Of a stretch of 64,000 bases of DNA, positions 1-8,001 are shown one piece after another. Below the pieces are notes generated by a model that did not search any database, was not told the DNA's origin, and saw only the letters and a program-made list of their open reading frames with translations. Numbering within the stretch: the first letter of the stretch is position 1; each line of letters opens with the position of its first letter. The stretch is from Micromonospora chersina (lineage in GTDB: Bacteria; Actinomycetota; Actinomycetes; Mycobacteriales; Micromonosporaceae). A program made the position numbers and the translations under genes. Where the stretch lies: assembly GCF_900091475.1 (NCBI RefSeq), contig NZ_FMIB01000002.1:5270001-5334000 (forward strand), in the 5' to 3' direction.

Positions 1-121
1 TGGTCGACCAGACCCGGCGCAGCCGGGACGGCGCCTTCTCCCGGCCGGCGATCTCCAGGGCGTCCAGGCCGGAGATCTCCGCGTCGGTGCGCGGCGCTCC
101 AGCGAGCGTGTCACTGGCCAT
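1..121 (-). CDS. ABC transporter permease, N-terminal fragment (SsuC/TauC type)
   Basis: Only the first 40 codons are inside the window; the gene continues past the left edge. The ATG at 121 opens a hydrophilic stretch (MASDTLAGAPRTDAEISGLD) ending near a basic RRVWST, the usual cytoplasmic lead-in to the first membrane helix of this permease class. The start lies 11 bases inside the end of the upstream ATPase gene, which implies translational coupling. The permease call rests mainly on this position in the operon, because no membrane helix is visible yet. Confidence 0.7.
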   Translation of the reverse strand, partial: MASDTLAGAPRTDAEISGLDALEIAGREKAPSRLRRVWST

Positions 122-890
122 GGCGGCCCACCTCCGTACGCAGCCGGTCGGTGACGTCGGCGGCGATGGCCGCGATCTCCGGCGAGTCGATCCGCCGGGG
201 TCGCGGCACGTCGACCTCGGTGGAGTAGATGATCCGGCCGGGCCGGCTGGACAGCAGGATGATCCGGTCGGCGAGGCGGGCCGCCTCGCGGACGTTGTGG
301 GTCACGAAGATCACGGTGAGCTTCCGCTCGGACCAGATCCGCTCCAGCTCGTCGTGCAGGATGTCCCGGGTCATGGCGTCGAGCGCGCCGAACGGCTCGT
401 CCATCAGCAGCACCGGGGTGTCCAGGGCCAGGGTGCGGGCCAGCGCGACCCGCTGCCGCATGCCGCCGGAGAGCTGGTGCGGGCGCTTGCGGGCGAAGTC
501 GGCCAGGTGGACCGTCCGCAGCAGCTCGGCGACCCGAGCCCTGCGCTCGTTGCGGGGCAGCCCGCGAAGCTTGAGCGGCACCTCCACATTGCCCTCGACG
601 GTGAGCCACGGGAAGAGCGCCGACTCCTGGAACATGAGGCCGGGGTTGACCCCCTCGCCCAGGTCGATCCGGCCGCCGCTGGTCCGGTCCAGCCCGGCCA
701 CCAGGTTGAGCAGGGTGCTCTTGCCGCAGCCGGACGCGCCGACCAGGCAGACGAATTCGCCGGGGGCCACGTCCAGCGAGACCCCGTCCAGGGCCAGGAC
801 GGCGTGCTCGCCCTGGCCGTACACCTTTGTCACGCCGCGCAGCGCGACCGAGCCGGTCGCGCTGCGCGGGGTCGTCGTGGTCGACGTCAC
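111..890 (-). CDS. ABC transporter ATP-binding protein (SsuB/TauB/NrtD family)
   Basis: This is the energising ATPase of a sulfonate/nitrate/taurine-type importer, 259 residues, acting at the inner face of the membrane. It has Walker A (GASGCGKST, about residue 50), a Q-loop (FQES), the signature LSGGMRQRV (about 135), Walker B with the following D-loop (LLMDEPFGALD) and an H-loop (VTH). The GTG start at 890 overlaps the stop of the binding-protein gene by four bases (GTGA), so the two are co-translated. The start gives VTSTTTTPRS, a normal unstructured lead. The substrate cannot be fixed from the sequence; aliphatic sulfonate or taurine is the usual role of this subgroup. Confidence 0.93.
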   Translation of the reverse strand: MTSTTTTPRSATGSVALRGVTKVYGQGEHAVLALDGVSLDVAPGEFVCLVGASGCGKSTLLNLVAGLDRTSGGRIDLGEGVNPGLMFQESALFPWLTVEGNVEVPLKLRGLPRNERRARVAELLRTVHLADFARKRPHQLSGGMRQRVALARTLALDTPVLLMDEPFGALDAMTRDILHDELERIWSERKLTVIFVTHNVREAARLADRIILLSSRPGRIIYSTEVDVPRPRRIDSPEIAAIAADVTDRLRTEVGRHGQ

Positions 891-1951
891 GGCTGGACGA
901 CCTCGGCCTTGCCCTGCGCCTTGAGCACCTCGTTGAGGTACTTCAGGTCGTAGAGGCCGTTCAGGTCCACCGGCTGGGTCAGCCCGACGGCGACGGCGTG
1001 GTCCAGCCCGGCCTTCAGCGAGGACGGGATGGGGTCGTTGGTGAACTCCAGCGTGGGCCAGGCCTGCTTGATCAGCTTGAGGTCCAGCGGCTTGCCGGTG
1101 ATCTTGCCGATGTGGTCGGAGATGGCCTGCTGCGCCTCGTCCGGCTTGCTGTTGACGAACTCGTTCGCCGCGACCTGCCCCTCGACGAGCTTCTTCACCA
1201 CGTCCGGGTGCGCCTTGAGGAACTTGGTGCTGACCAGCAGGTTGGTGATGACGAACTTCTTGTCCGGCCAGAGGTCGCGCTCGTCGACGAGCACCTTGCC
1301 GCCCGCGTTGACCAGCCGGGAGACGAAGGGCTCGGGCACCCACGCGCCGTCGATGGCGCCGGTGCCGAAGGTCTCGACGGTCTGCGCGTTCTCCTGGGGG
1401 ACCACCTTGACGTCGCCGCCGCCCTCCTTGGTGGTCTGGAGGCCCTTCTCCTTGAGCCAGTAGCGCAGCGCGACGTCCTGGGTGTTGCCGAGCTGCGGCG
1501 TGGCGATCTTCTTGCCGCGCAGCTGCTCCACCGAGGTGATCTCCGGCTTCACCACCAGGGCCACGCCGCCGGACGCGGCGCCGGAGACGACCCGGACCGC
1601 CTCGCCCTTGGACTTCGAGAAGGCGTTCACCGTCGGGTTCGGACCGATGTACGTGGCGTCGAGCGCGCCGGAGAAGACCGCCTCGATGGCCGCCGGGCCG
1701 GCGTTGAAGGTCTTGGTCTCCAGCGTGACGCCGCTGCCCAGCTTCTCCTTGAAGATGCCCTTCTCCACGCCGACCACGGCCGGCGCGTGGGTGATGTTCG
1801 GGAAGTAGCCCAGGCGCAGCGTGACCGGACCGGAGCCACCGGCGGCGTCGTCGCTGTCGTCGCCGCAGGCCGCGGTGGCGCCCAGGGTGGCCGCGCCGAC
1901 CACGGCGAGGGTGGCCAGGGTGACCAGGCGGCGGAAGGGGAGCCGTCTCAT
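887..1951 (-). CDS. ABC transporter substrate-binding lipoprotein (SsuA/NrtA/TauA-like)
   Basis: This is the extracytoplasmic binding protein of the importer, 354 residues. The N-terminus has a basic start (MRRLPFRRL), a hydrophobic core and a lipobox ending ATAAC, so it should be lipid-anchored after cleavage at that Cys. The mature part carries the family pattern LGYFPNITHAPA ... FNAGPAAIEA ... IGPNPTVNAF, typical of NMT1/THI5-like proteins that bind sulfonates, nitrate or pyrimidine precursors. It is the first gene of the operon, followed by the ATPase and permease with overlapping junctions. Sulfonate binding is the best guess, given the sulfur-assimilation genes elsewhere in the window, but that is inference. 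Confidence 0.9.
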   Translation of the reverse strand: MRRLPFRRLVTLATLAVVGAATLGATAACGDDSDDAAGGSGPVTLRLGYFPNITHAPAVVGVEKGIFKEKLGSGVTLETKTFNAGPAAIEAVFSGALDATYIGPNPTVNAFSKSKGEAVRVVSGAASGGVALVVKPEITSVEQLRGKKIATPQLGNTQDVALRYWLKEKGLQTTKEGGGDVKVVPQENAQTVETFGTGAIDGAWVPEPFVSRLVNAGGKVLVDERDLWPDKKFVITNLLVSTKFLKAHPDVVKKLVEGQVAANEFVNSKPDEAQQAISDHIGKITGKPLDLKLIKQAWPTLEFTNDPIPSSLKAGLDHAVAVGLTQPVDLNGLYDLKYLNEVLKAQGKAEVVQP

Positions 1952-1971
1952 CGTGTATCCAATCCGCAGTA

Positions 1972-2020
1972 TTCCTACTTAGTTGGTAGGAAGACTGGGG
2001 CAGGCGCCGAGCGGCGTCAA
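1972..2020 (-). promoter_or_regulatory. Promoter and 7-7-7 inverted-repeat operator of the ABC importer operon
   Basis: Reading the minus strand, TTGACG (2020-2015) and CAGTCT (1997-1992) are separated by 17 bases, a good housekeeping-type promoter. Directly after the -10 comes TTCCTAC-N7-GTAGGAA (1992-1972), a perfect inverted repeat with seven-base arms. It would cover the transcription start, which is where a repressor site would sit. No adjacent regulator gene is seen, so the binding protein is unknown. Confidence 0.55.
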
Positions 2021-2180
2021 GACCCATCCAGAATCCGGGACGCGCGACCTGGGGATTCTTGGCAATTCCCACCTGTTCGGTGGAGATAGTGGCGCCGGTC
2101 GGCCCCCGCTCCACACCGCCGTCCGGTGGGCCCGCGCACACCGCCGGTGCGGGCGCGGCGGACGCGTTAGGGTCGATCAC

Positions 2181-3491
2181 GTGCCGACGCGGAGAGCGAG
2201 AATTCCAGCGACGAAATACCCGGTCGAGCGGTTCACCCTCGACAACGGCCTGCGGGTGGTGCTCACCCCCGACCGCAGCGCCCCGGTCATCGGGGTGGCG
2301 GTGGTCTACGACGTCGGCATCCGGTCCGAGCCGGAGGGGCGCACCGGCTTCGCCCACCTCTTCGAGCACCTGATGTTCCAGGGCTCGGAGAACCTGGAGA
2401 AGCTGGCCCACTTCCGGCACGTCCAGGGCGCCGGCGGCACCTTCAACGGCTCCACCCACCTCGACTACACCGACTACTACGAGACCCTGCCCAGCAACGC
2501 GCTGGAGCGGGCGCTCTTCCTCGAGGCCGACCGGATGCGCGGCCCCCGGCTGACCGAGGAGAACCTGCGCAACCAGGTCGACGTGGTCAAGGAGGAGATC
2601 CGGGTCAACGTGCTCAACCGGCCGTACGGCGGGTTCCCCTGGCTCACCCTCCCGCCGGTCATGTTCGACACGTTCCCCAACGCGCACGACGGCTACGGCT
2701 CCTTCGACGACCTGGAGTCCGCCACCGTCGGTGACGCGGCCGACTTCTTCCGCCGCTACTACGCCAGCGGCAACGCAGTCCTCGCGGTCAGCGGGGACGT
2801 CGACGTGGCCGAGGCGACAGCGCTCATCGAGCGGCACTTCGGCGACGTGCCGGCCCGCCCCGCCCCGGAGCGCCCCGACTTCGCCGAACCCGACCTCACC
2901 GCCGAGCGGCGCACCTCGTACACCGACCAGCTGGCCCCGCTGCCGGCGGTGGCCGGCGCCTGGCGGGTGCCCGACCCGGTGACCGACTTCGCCGGCTACC
3001 TGCCGTACGTGGTGCTGGCCGAGGTGCTCACCGACGGCGACGCCTCCCGGCTTGTCGAGCGGCTCGTCCAGCGGGACCGCTCGGTCACCAGCCTGGGCGG
3101 CTACCTCGGCTTCATGGGCGACCCGTTCGACGTGCGCGACCCCACGGCGCTGCTGCTCCAGGCCCACCTGCCGCCCGGCGGCGACGTCGACAAGGTGCTG
3201 CGCACCGTCGACGAGGAGCTGGACCGGCTGGCCACCGACGGGCTGACCGAGGGGGAGCTGGCCCGTACCCAGGCCCGGATGGCCACCCACCTGCTGCGGG
3301 ACACCGACGCGGTGCTCGGCCGGGCGCTGCGGATGGCCGTGCTGGAACAGCAGCGCGGCGAGCCGGGCCTGCTCAACGACCTGCCCCGGCTGGTCGGCGA
3401 GGTGACCGACGAGCAGGTCCGCGCCGCCGCCGCCACCCTGCGGCCGGAGCGCCGCGCGTCCATCGAGGTCATCGCCGGAGGCGCCCGATGA
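2181..3491 (+). CDS. M16 family zinc metallopeptidase, catalytic subunit
   Basis: This is a pitrilysin/processing-peptidase-like protease of 436 residues. The inverted zinc motif HLFEH is at residues 59-63, with the further acidic ligand region (LFLEADRM) about 70 residues later, so the site looks intact. The GTG at 2181 was chosen because a -10-like TAGGGT (2168-2173) sits seven bases upstream, which predicts a leaderless message; it also fits the family's usual length. The stop overlaps the next gene by four bases (ATGA). With the following non-catalytic paralogue it probably forms a heterodimer, as bacterial M16B pairs do. The substrate is unknown. Confidence 0.93.
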   Translation: MPTRRARIPATKYPVERFTLDNGLRVVLTPDRSAPVIGVAVVYDVGIRSEPEGRTGFAHLFEHLMFQGSENLEKLAHFRHVQGAGGTFNGSTHLDYTDYYETLPSNALERALFLEADRMRGPRLTEENLRNQVDVVKEEIRVNVLNRPYGGFPWLTLPPVMFDTFPNAHDGYGSFDDLESATVGDAADFFRRYYASGNAVLAVSGDVDVAEATALIERHFGDVPARPAPERPDFAEPDLTAERRTSYTDQLAPLPAVAGAWRVPDPVTDFAGYLPYVVLAEVLTDGDASRLVERLVQRDRSVTSLGGYLGFMGDPFDVRDPTALLLQAHLPPGGDVDKVLRTVDEELDRLATDGLTEGELARTQARMATHLLRDTDAVLGRALRMAVLEQQRGEPGLLNDLPRLVGEVTDEQVRAAAATLRPERRASIEVIAGGAR

Positions 3492-4822
3492 CAACCGTCG
3501 AAACGGGTACGCGGCCGCTGCCGGCGCTCGGGCCCAACCGCAGGCTCAAGCTGCCGAAGCAGGCCGAGCGCACGCTCGACAACGGCCTCACCGTGATCGC
3601 GGTACGCCGCAGCGCGATCCCGCTGGTCGAGCTGCGGCTCTGGATGCCGTTCGGGCGTACCCACCTGGCCCGTGGCGGGATGCTGGCGCAGACCCTGCTC
3701 TCCGGCACGGAGACGCACACCGCGACCCAGCTCGCGGCGGAACTGCAGAAGGTCGGCGGCGGGCTCTCCGCCGGCGTCGACCCGGACCGGCTGATGCTCT
3801 CCGGGGCGAGCCTGGTCACCGGCCTGGACCGGATGCTGGAGCTGCTCGCCGACGTGCTCACCGGGGCGACCTACCCGGCCGACTGGGTGGAGACCGAACG
3901 GGACCGGCTGGTCGACCGGATCCAGGTGGCCCAGAGCCAGCCCGCCCACCTCGCCCGGACCGCGCTGCTCAAGCGGATCTACGGCCGGCACCCGTACGCC
4001 GTGCAGACCCCCGAGCCCGACCAGGTGCGGGCGGTGAAGCCGCCGGTGCTGCGGCGCCTGCACGCCGAGCGGGTGCACCCGGCCGGCGCGGTGCTGGTGC
4101 TGGTCGGCGACGTGCAGCCGGAGCGGGCGCTGGACGCGGCGGAGCGGGCTCTCTCCGGCTGGCAGGGTGACGGGCAGCCGGCCGAGCTGCCGCCCGCGCC
4201 GCCGCTGGAGCCCGGCCCGCTGCTGCTCGTCGACCGGCCCGGCTCGGTGCAGTCCTCGCTGCGGATCGCGCTTCCCGCGGTACCCCGGACCCACCCCGAC
4301 CACGCCGCGCTGCAACTGGCCAACCTGGTCTTCGGTGGCTACTTCTCCTCCCGCTGGGTGGAGAACATCCGGGAGGACAAGGGCTACACGTACGGGCCGC
4401 ACTCGCTCGTCGAGCACTCGGTGGCCGGGTCGGTGCTGGTCGCCGCCGCCGAGGTGGCCACCGAGGTGACCGCGCCCGCCCTGCTGGAGACCCTGTACGA
4501 GCTGGGCCGGCTGGCCACCGTGCCGCCCAAGCCGGACGAGCTGGAGCAGGCCCGCCAGTACGCCCTCGGCACCCTCCAGCTCGGCATGTCCACCCAGGCC
4601 GGGCTGGCCTCGCTGACCAGCGCGTACGCCGGCAACGGGCTGCGCCTGGACTTCCTCGCGGAGCACGCCGCCCGGCTGGCCGCGGCGACCGTGGACGACG
4701 TGACCGCGGCGGCGGCCCGCTACCTGGCGCCCGCGCAGGCGGTCACGGTGGTGCTGGGCGACGCCGAGCGGGTGGCCGACAGCCTCGCCACGCTCACCCC
4801 GGTCCGGACGGAGTCCTCATGA
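3488..4822 (+). CDS. M16 family peptidase, non-catalytic partner subunit
   Basis: This 444-residue protein is a paralogue of the upstream M16 gene. Where the partner has HLFEH, this one reads GGMLAQTLLSG, so the zinc ligands and catalytic Glu are gone. The C-terminal half keeps the fold and the conserved R/Y region (NIREDKGYTYG) that in M16B pairs helps form the substrate chamber. It starts at an ATG overlapping the previous stop and itself ends in an ATGA overlap with nudC, so the three genes form one tightly coupled operon. The role is therefore structural or substrate-binding rather than catalytic. Confidence 0.92.
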   Translation: MTTVETGTRPLPALGPNRRLKLPKQAERTLDNGLTVIAVRRSAIPLVELRLWMPFGRTHLARGGMLAQTLLSGTETHTATQLAAELQKVGGGLSAGVDPDRLMLSGASLVTGLDRMLELLADVLTGATYPADWVETERDRLVDRIQVAQSQPAHLARTALLKRIYGRHPYAVQTPEPDQVRAVKPPVLRRLHAERVHPAGAVLVLVGDVQPERALDAAERALSGWQGDGQPAELPPAPPLEPGPLLLVDRPGSVQSSLRIALPAVPRTHPDHAALQLANLVFGGYFSSRWVENIREDKGYTYGPHSLVEHSVAGSVLVAAAEVATEVTAPALLETLYELGRLATVPPKPDELEQARQYALGTLQLGMSTQAGLASLTSAYAGNGLRLDFLAEHAARLAAATVDDVTAAAARYLAPAQAVTVVLGDAERVADSLATLTPVRTESS

Positions 4823-5766
4823 CCGGCGAGCCCGCCCCACCGCTGGCCCGGTCCACGCTCGACCGGGCGGCGCACCGGCGGACCGACCCGGGCTGGCTCG
4901 CCGAGGCGTGGGAACAGGCCCGCGTGCTGGTGCTGGACTCGGCCGACGAGGGCCGGGCCCTGGTCCGTGGCGAGGCGGCCCCGCCGGAGCTGGTGCTGGT
5001 CGGCCCCGGCGAGCTGCCCGAGGTGCCCCGGTCGGTGCCGATGTTCCTCGGCGTCGAGGCGGACGGCGTACCGGTCTTCGCGGTGGACTCGCCGTTGCCC
5101 GAGCTGGCCGGCACCCGCCGGGTCAACCTGCGCGAGGTCGGCCACCTGCTGACCGACCGGGACGCCGGGATCTTCACCACGGCGCTGGCGCTGACGAACT
5201 GGCACACCCGGCACGGCTACTCCTCGTCCACCGGGCATCCGACCGAGGTGGACGAGGCCGGCTGGTCCCGGGTCGACCCCGGCGGCGGCCGGATCTGGCC
5301 GCGTACCGATCCGGCCATGATCGTGCTGGTGCACGACGGCGTCGACGGCCCGGACGGGCGCTGCCTGCTCGGCAACAACGCCACCTGGCCGAGCACCCCG
5401 GGGCTGCGCCGCTACTCCTGCCTCGCCGGTTACGTCGAGCCGGGGGAGTCGGCCGAGGCCGCCGTGCTGCGCGAGGTCCGCGAGGAGGTCGGCGTCGAGG
5501 TCGAGGAGATCGGGTACGCGGGCAGCCAGTCCTGGCCGTTCCCCGGTTCCCTGATGCTCGGCTTCCTGGCCCGCGCCGACGCCGACGCGCCCATCCGGGT
5601 GGATCCGGCCGAGATCGCCCACGCCCGCTGGTTCACGCGGCGGGAGATCGGCGCGGCGCTGGCCGACGAGCCGGTCCGGGTGGAGGGCGGCGACCGCCTG
5701 CTCCTCCCGCCGCCGTCATCGATCGCCCTGTTCCTGGTCCACCGCTGGCTCGACGGCCACTGCTGA
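4819..5766 (+). CDS. nudC: NAD(+) diphosphatase, NudC family Nudix hydrolase
   Basis: NudC enzymes split NADH/NAD+ to NMN and AMP and can remove NAD caps from RNA. The 315-residue protein has the Nudix box GX5EX7REVREEVG (about residues 205-227), followed by SQSWPFPGS, a one-residue variant of the NudC signature SQPWPFPxS. The central zinc ribbon normally has four cysteines, but here the region reads RHGYSSSTGHPTEVDEAG with none, so zinc binding appears lost. It is the third gene of the M16 operon. NudC, mycoredoxin, UvrD2 and WhiB7 are also neighbours in mycobacteria. Confidence 0.9.
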   Translation: MTGEPAPPLARSTLDRAAHRRTDPGWLAEAWEQARVLVLDSADEGRALVRGEAAPPELVLVGPGELPEVPRSVPMFLGVEADGVPVFAVDSPLPELAGTRRVNLREVGHLLTDRDAGIFTTALALTNWHTRHGYSSSTGHPTEVDEAGWSRVDPGGGRIWPRTDPAMIVLVHDGVDGPDGRCLLGNNATWPSTPGLRRYSCLAGYVEPGESAEAAVLREVREEVGVEVEEIGYAGSQSWPFPGSLMLGFLARADADAPIRVDPAEIAHARWFTRREIGAALADEPVRVEGGDRLLLPPPSSIALFLVHRWLDGHC

Positions 5767-5813
5767 CCGGAGCGCACGCGGACCAGCGGGACCGAAGCCC
5801 GAGACCAACCCCC

Positions 5814-5872
5814 GTGATCATGAAGTTGGCGGCGACACATCGGGCGAGTCGCGCCGCCAACTTCATGATCAC
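5814..5872. repeat. Interspersed palindrome, copy 1 (21-base arms)
   Basis: GTGATCATGAAGTTGGCGGC at 5814-5833, extended by one more pair, is exactly complementary to 5852-5872, with a 17-base loop. A close relative with the same GATCATGAAGTT core lies at 16938-17000. It follows nudC by about 50 bases. It has no T-run, so it is better seen as a REP-like element than a classical terminator. Confidence 0.85.
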
Positions 5873-6036
5873 CGGGAGGTGTGGGGACACGGGCCGGATG
5901 CGGCCGGAATGCGGCCCCGGCCCGGGACCGTCGTTGCCGCGGCGGTCTCGGGCCGGGAACACGGGCCGTCGTGGCCGGATGAGGCATGGAACGCGGCGGG
6001 GGAGCCGGTCCGGCCACGACGGGCGTCGGTGGCGGG

Positions 6037-6306
6037 TCAGCCGCCGTCCCGGTGGTACGGGTGGGCCGGGTCGAGGTCCGAGATCGGCAGCACCTTGACC
6101 CGGTGCCGGCCGGCCCGGACGGCGCCCACGCTGGAGAGCGCCCGGGCGAGCAGCAGGGCCGCGTCGCGGTCCTCGGCGTGGACGACCTGGCGGCGCGGTT
6201 CCGGCGCGCTGGTCTCGTCCCGCAGCCGGCCCCCGCCGGCCCAGGCGGCGGCGATGTCGGTGTCGGCGGCGGCACGGATTTCGGTGCGGACGATCAGGAA
6301 CCGCAT
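6037..6306 (-). CDS. Small hypothetical protein (89 aa)
   Basis: I do not recognise this gene. The product begins MRFLIVRTEIRAAADTDIAA and is a mixed-charge soluble protein without signal peptide, membrane helix or cysteines. It ends DPAHPYHRDGG. The ATG at 6306 is preceded on its strand by a GGGGGA ribosome site, which favours it over an in-frame codon further upstream. It stands alone between the NudC operon and the DUF397/XRE pair, all on different transcripts. Its beta-strand-like first residues and regular hydrophobic pattern suggest a real folded protein, but no function can be assigned. Confidence 0.7.
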   Translation of the reverse strand: MRFLIVRTEIRAAADTDIAAAWAGGGRLRDETSAPEPRRQVVHAEDRDAALLLARALSSVGAVRAGRHRVKVLPISDLDPAHPYHRDGG

Positions 6307-6472
6307 GGTGTCCCCCGGTACGGACGGACGGATGCACTCTGCAACTTCCACGTCACTCTTGCGTCATGTTACGCCCGCGCTTGGTGACAGCAAGTGAAAC
6401 TCGCCTATTGCCCGCGCCCTCGACCGATCGGGTGACCCCAGCTCGGCACGGTTGTCGGGGGTGGACGCGCAA

Positions 6473-6501
6473 GGGGCCGCCGGTGTCGCACCGGCGGCCC
6501 C
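6473..6501 (-). terminator. GC hairpin after the DUF397 gene
   Basis: GGGGCCGCCGGTG (6473-6485) pairs perfectly with 6489-6501 around a TCG loop, 15 bases beyond the DUF397 stop on the minus strand. No U-tract follows, as is common in actinobacteria. Confidence 0.7.
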
Positions 6502-6515
6502 GCGACCTCGCCGGA

Positions 6516-6746
6516 TCAGTTCAGGTCGAACTGGCCGTTCTTCGCGCCGGCGATGAAGCCGAGCCAGCCGGCCCGGTTGAACAGCAGCACCGGCCCGCGC
6601 GGGTCCTTGCTGTCCCGCAGCGCGACGGCCGCCGGCCCGGTGTGCAGCGGCGCCATCTCCACGCAGTTCGAGGTCTGGCTGCGGGTGCTCTTGCGCCAGG
6701 CGAGGCCGGCGGGCTGCTCGGACGTGCTGTTGCGGATCTCGTTCAT
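6516..6746 (-). CDS. DUF397 domain-containing protein
   Basis: A 76-residue protein with the DUF397 signature: WRKSTRSQTSNCVEMA, then VALRDSKDPRGPVL and a final AGWLGFIAG. DUF397 proteins in actinomycetes are usually encoded next to XRE/DUF5753 regulators and are thought to act with them as an antagonist or partner pair, some affecting development. That arrangement is present here: the XRE gene lies 70 bases upstream on the same strand. The ATG at 6746 has an AGGAG ribosome site seven bases before it. The biochemical role of the family is not settled. Confidence 0.9.
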   Translation of the reverse strand: MNEIRNSTSEQPAGLAWRKSTRSQTSNCVEMAPLHTGPAAVALRDSKDPRGPVLLFNRAGWLGFIAGAKNGQFDLN

Positions 6747-6816
6747 GGTTCTGCTCCTGGTCTGGAGTGCTCCGATGGGGACGAGTGACGCCGCGGGCCG
6801 CACGGGTGTCCGTGGA

Positions 6817-7797
6817 TCACCGGTCCGTCGTCAGGCGCCCCGAGTCGCGGCGGCGCTGGGTCGGCGCCGTTGCCGGCCCGAACGCCACTGTGGACTCGGC
6901 TGCCGTGCCGGTCAGCCGTCCCGTCGCCTCGATCAGCCAGGAGAGGGTGTCCGATGCGGAGAGCGCCGCCGAGCATAGCCACTCGAACACCACTTTATAG
7001 CGATTTAGGGTGTTTGCCTCGGTCGACATGACGTCGGTGAAGCCACCTTCGATGGCCAGCGTCTCCGGATCGAGCGGATCGGCGAACCGGTAGACCGAGA
7101 AGGCGGTGGGTGGCAGGTACCAGTCACCCACCCGGGTGTCCCGCAGCAGCAGGTGCAACGTCACGTTCGGCAGCATGGCCAGCTCGCAGAGGTGGACGAT
7201 CTGCTCGTGCAGCACCTCGGGCGGGCCGGCCCGGCGCCCGAGCGCCGCCTCCTCCAGCACCGCCGTGTAGCGGGGCGCGTCGGGGGAACGGTTCAGCAGC
7301 GACTGGCGGGCCTGCCGCGCGCGTACCTCGGTCTCCGGGTCCTCGGTCTCCTGGTCGCCGGCCTGCTCGGCCACCCGGGCCGCGGACATGATCCGGTGCC
7401 GGGCGTACCCGGGGGTCTGCAACAGCCCCGGCACCAGCACCGGGTTGTACTCGGAGATCTCCGCGCACCCCGCCTCCAGCTCGGCGAAGCCGCGCTGCTG
7501 CTGGGTCATCACGGGGAAGTTGCGCAGCCAGCCGCGCATGTCGCCGGCCTCCTGGGTGATTCCCAGCAGCTCCTCGCGCAGCTCACCCTCGGCGCCGTAG
7601 AGGGTCAGGAGGACGCCGACGTCGTCCGGGTCGGGGCGACTGCGCCCGTTCTCCAGGCGGGACAGCTTGGAGGCGGAGGCCCAGCCGATCCGCTCGATGA
7701 CCTGGTCGCCCGTCAGGCCGGCCTGCTCACGCAGCCGGCGCAGCTCGGTGCCGAGCCTGCGACGGCGCAGGATCGGACCTGGTGCGGCAGGAGGCAC
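6817..7797 (-). CDS. XRE-family transcriptional regulator with DUF5753 domain
   Basis: This 326-residue DNA-binding protein has an N-terminal helix-turn-helix (about residues 15-70: LRRLREQAGLTGDQV ... SASKLSRLENGRSRP). The remaining 230 residues match the DUF5753 type, with EYNPVLVPGLLQTPGYAR and a C-terminal VYRFADPLDPETLAIEGG. Proteins of this kind are regularly paired with DUF397 genes in actinobacteria, as here. The start is GTG at 7797 with GAGG five bases upstream. The targets are unknown. The gene is divergent from the MFS transporter, so control of that gene is possible but unproven. Confidence 0.9.
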   Translation of the reverse strand: MPPAAPGPILRRRRLGTELRRLREQAGLTGDQVIERIGWASASKLSRLENGRSRPDPDDVGVLLTLYGAEGELREELLGITQEAGDMRGWLRNFPVMTQQQRGFAELEAGCAEISEYNPVLVPGLLQTPGYARHRIMSAARVAEQAGDQETEDPETEVRARQARQSLLNRSPDAPRYTAVLEEAALGRRAGPPEVLHEQIVHLCELAMLPNVTLHLLLRDTRVGDWYLPPTAFSVYRFADPLDPETLAIEGGFTDVMSTEANTLNRYKVVFEWLCSAALSASDTLSWLIEATGRLTGTAAESTVAFGPATAPTQRRRDSGRLTTDR

Positions 7798-8001
7798 GGT
7801 GTCCTCTTTCCCGTCGACCGTCGCAGGACGCGACGGTAACTGTATGAAATTCGCCCCCCACGGTCAGTATGGACGGCGCGACCGGCGCCGGAGGTTCCGG
7901 CGGGGGCGTGTCACGCGACAAAAAGAGGACCGTGGAGGGGTGCCTTCACCGGCGCGCCCGCCCCGACGCGCCCATGGCGCACGCCCGCCGGAGGGAACCC
8001 G

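Noticed and set aside
111..3494. Very long minus-strand open frame (1127 codons)
   Set aside because: Only its last 259 codons match a real family (the ABC ATPase). The rest runs antisense to the SBP and M16 genes and is an artefact of high GC third positions.
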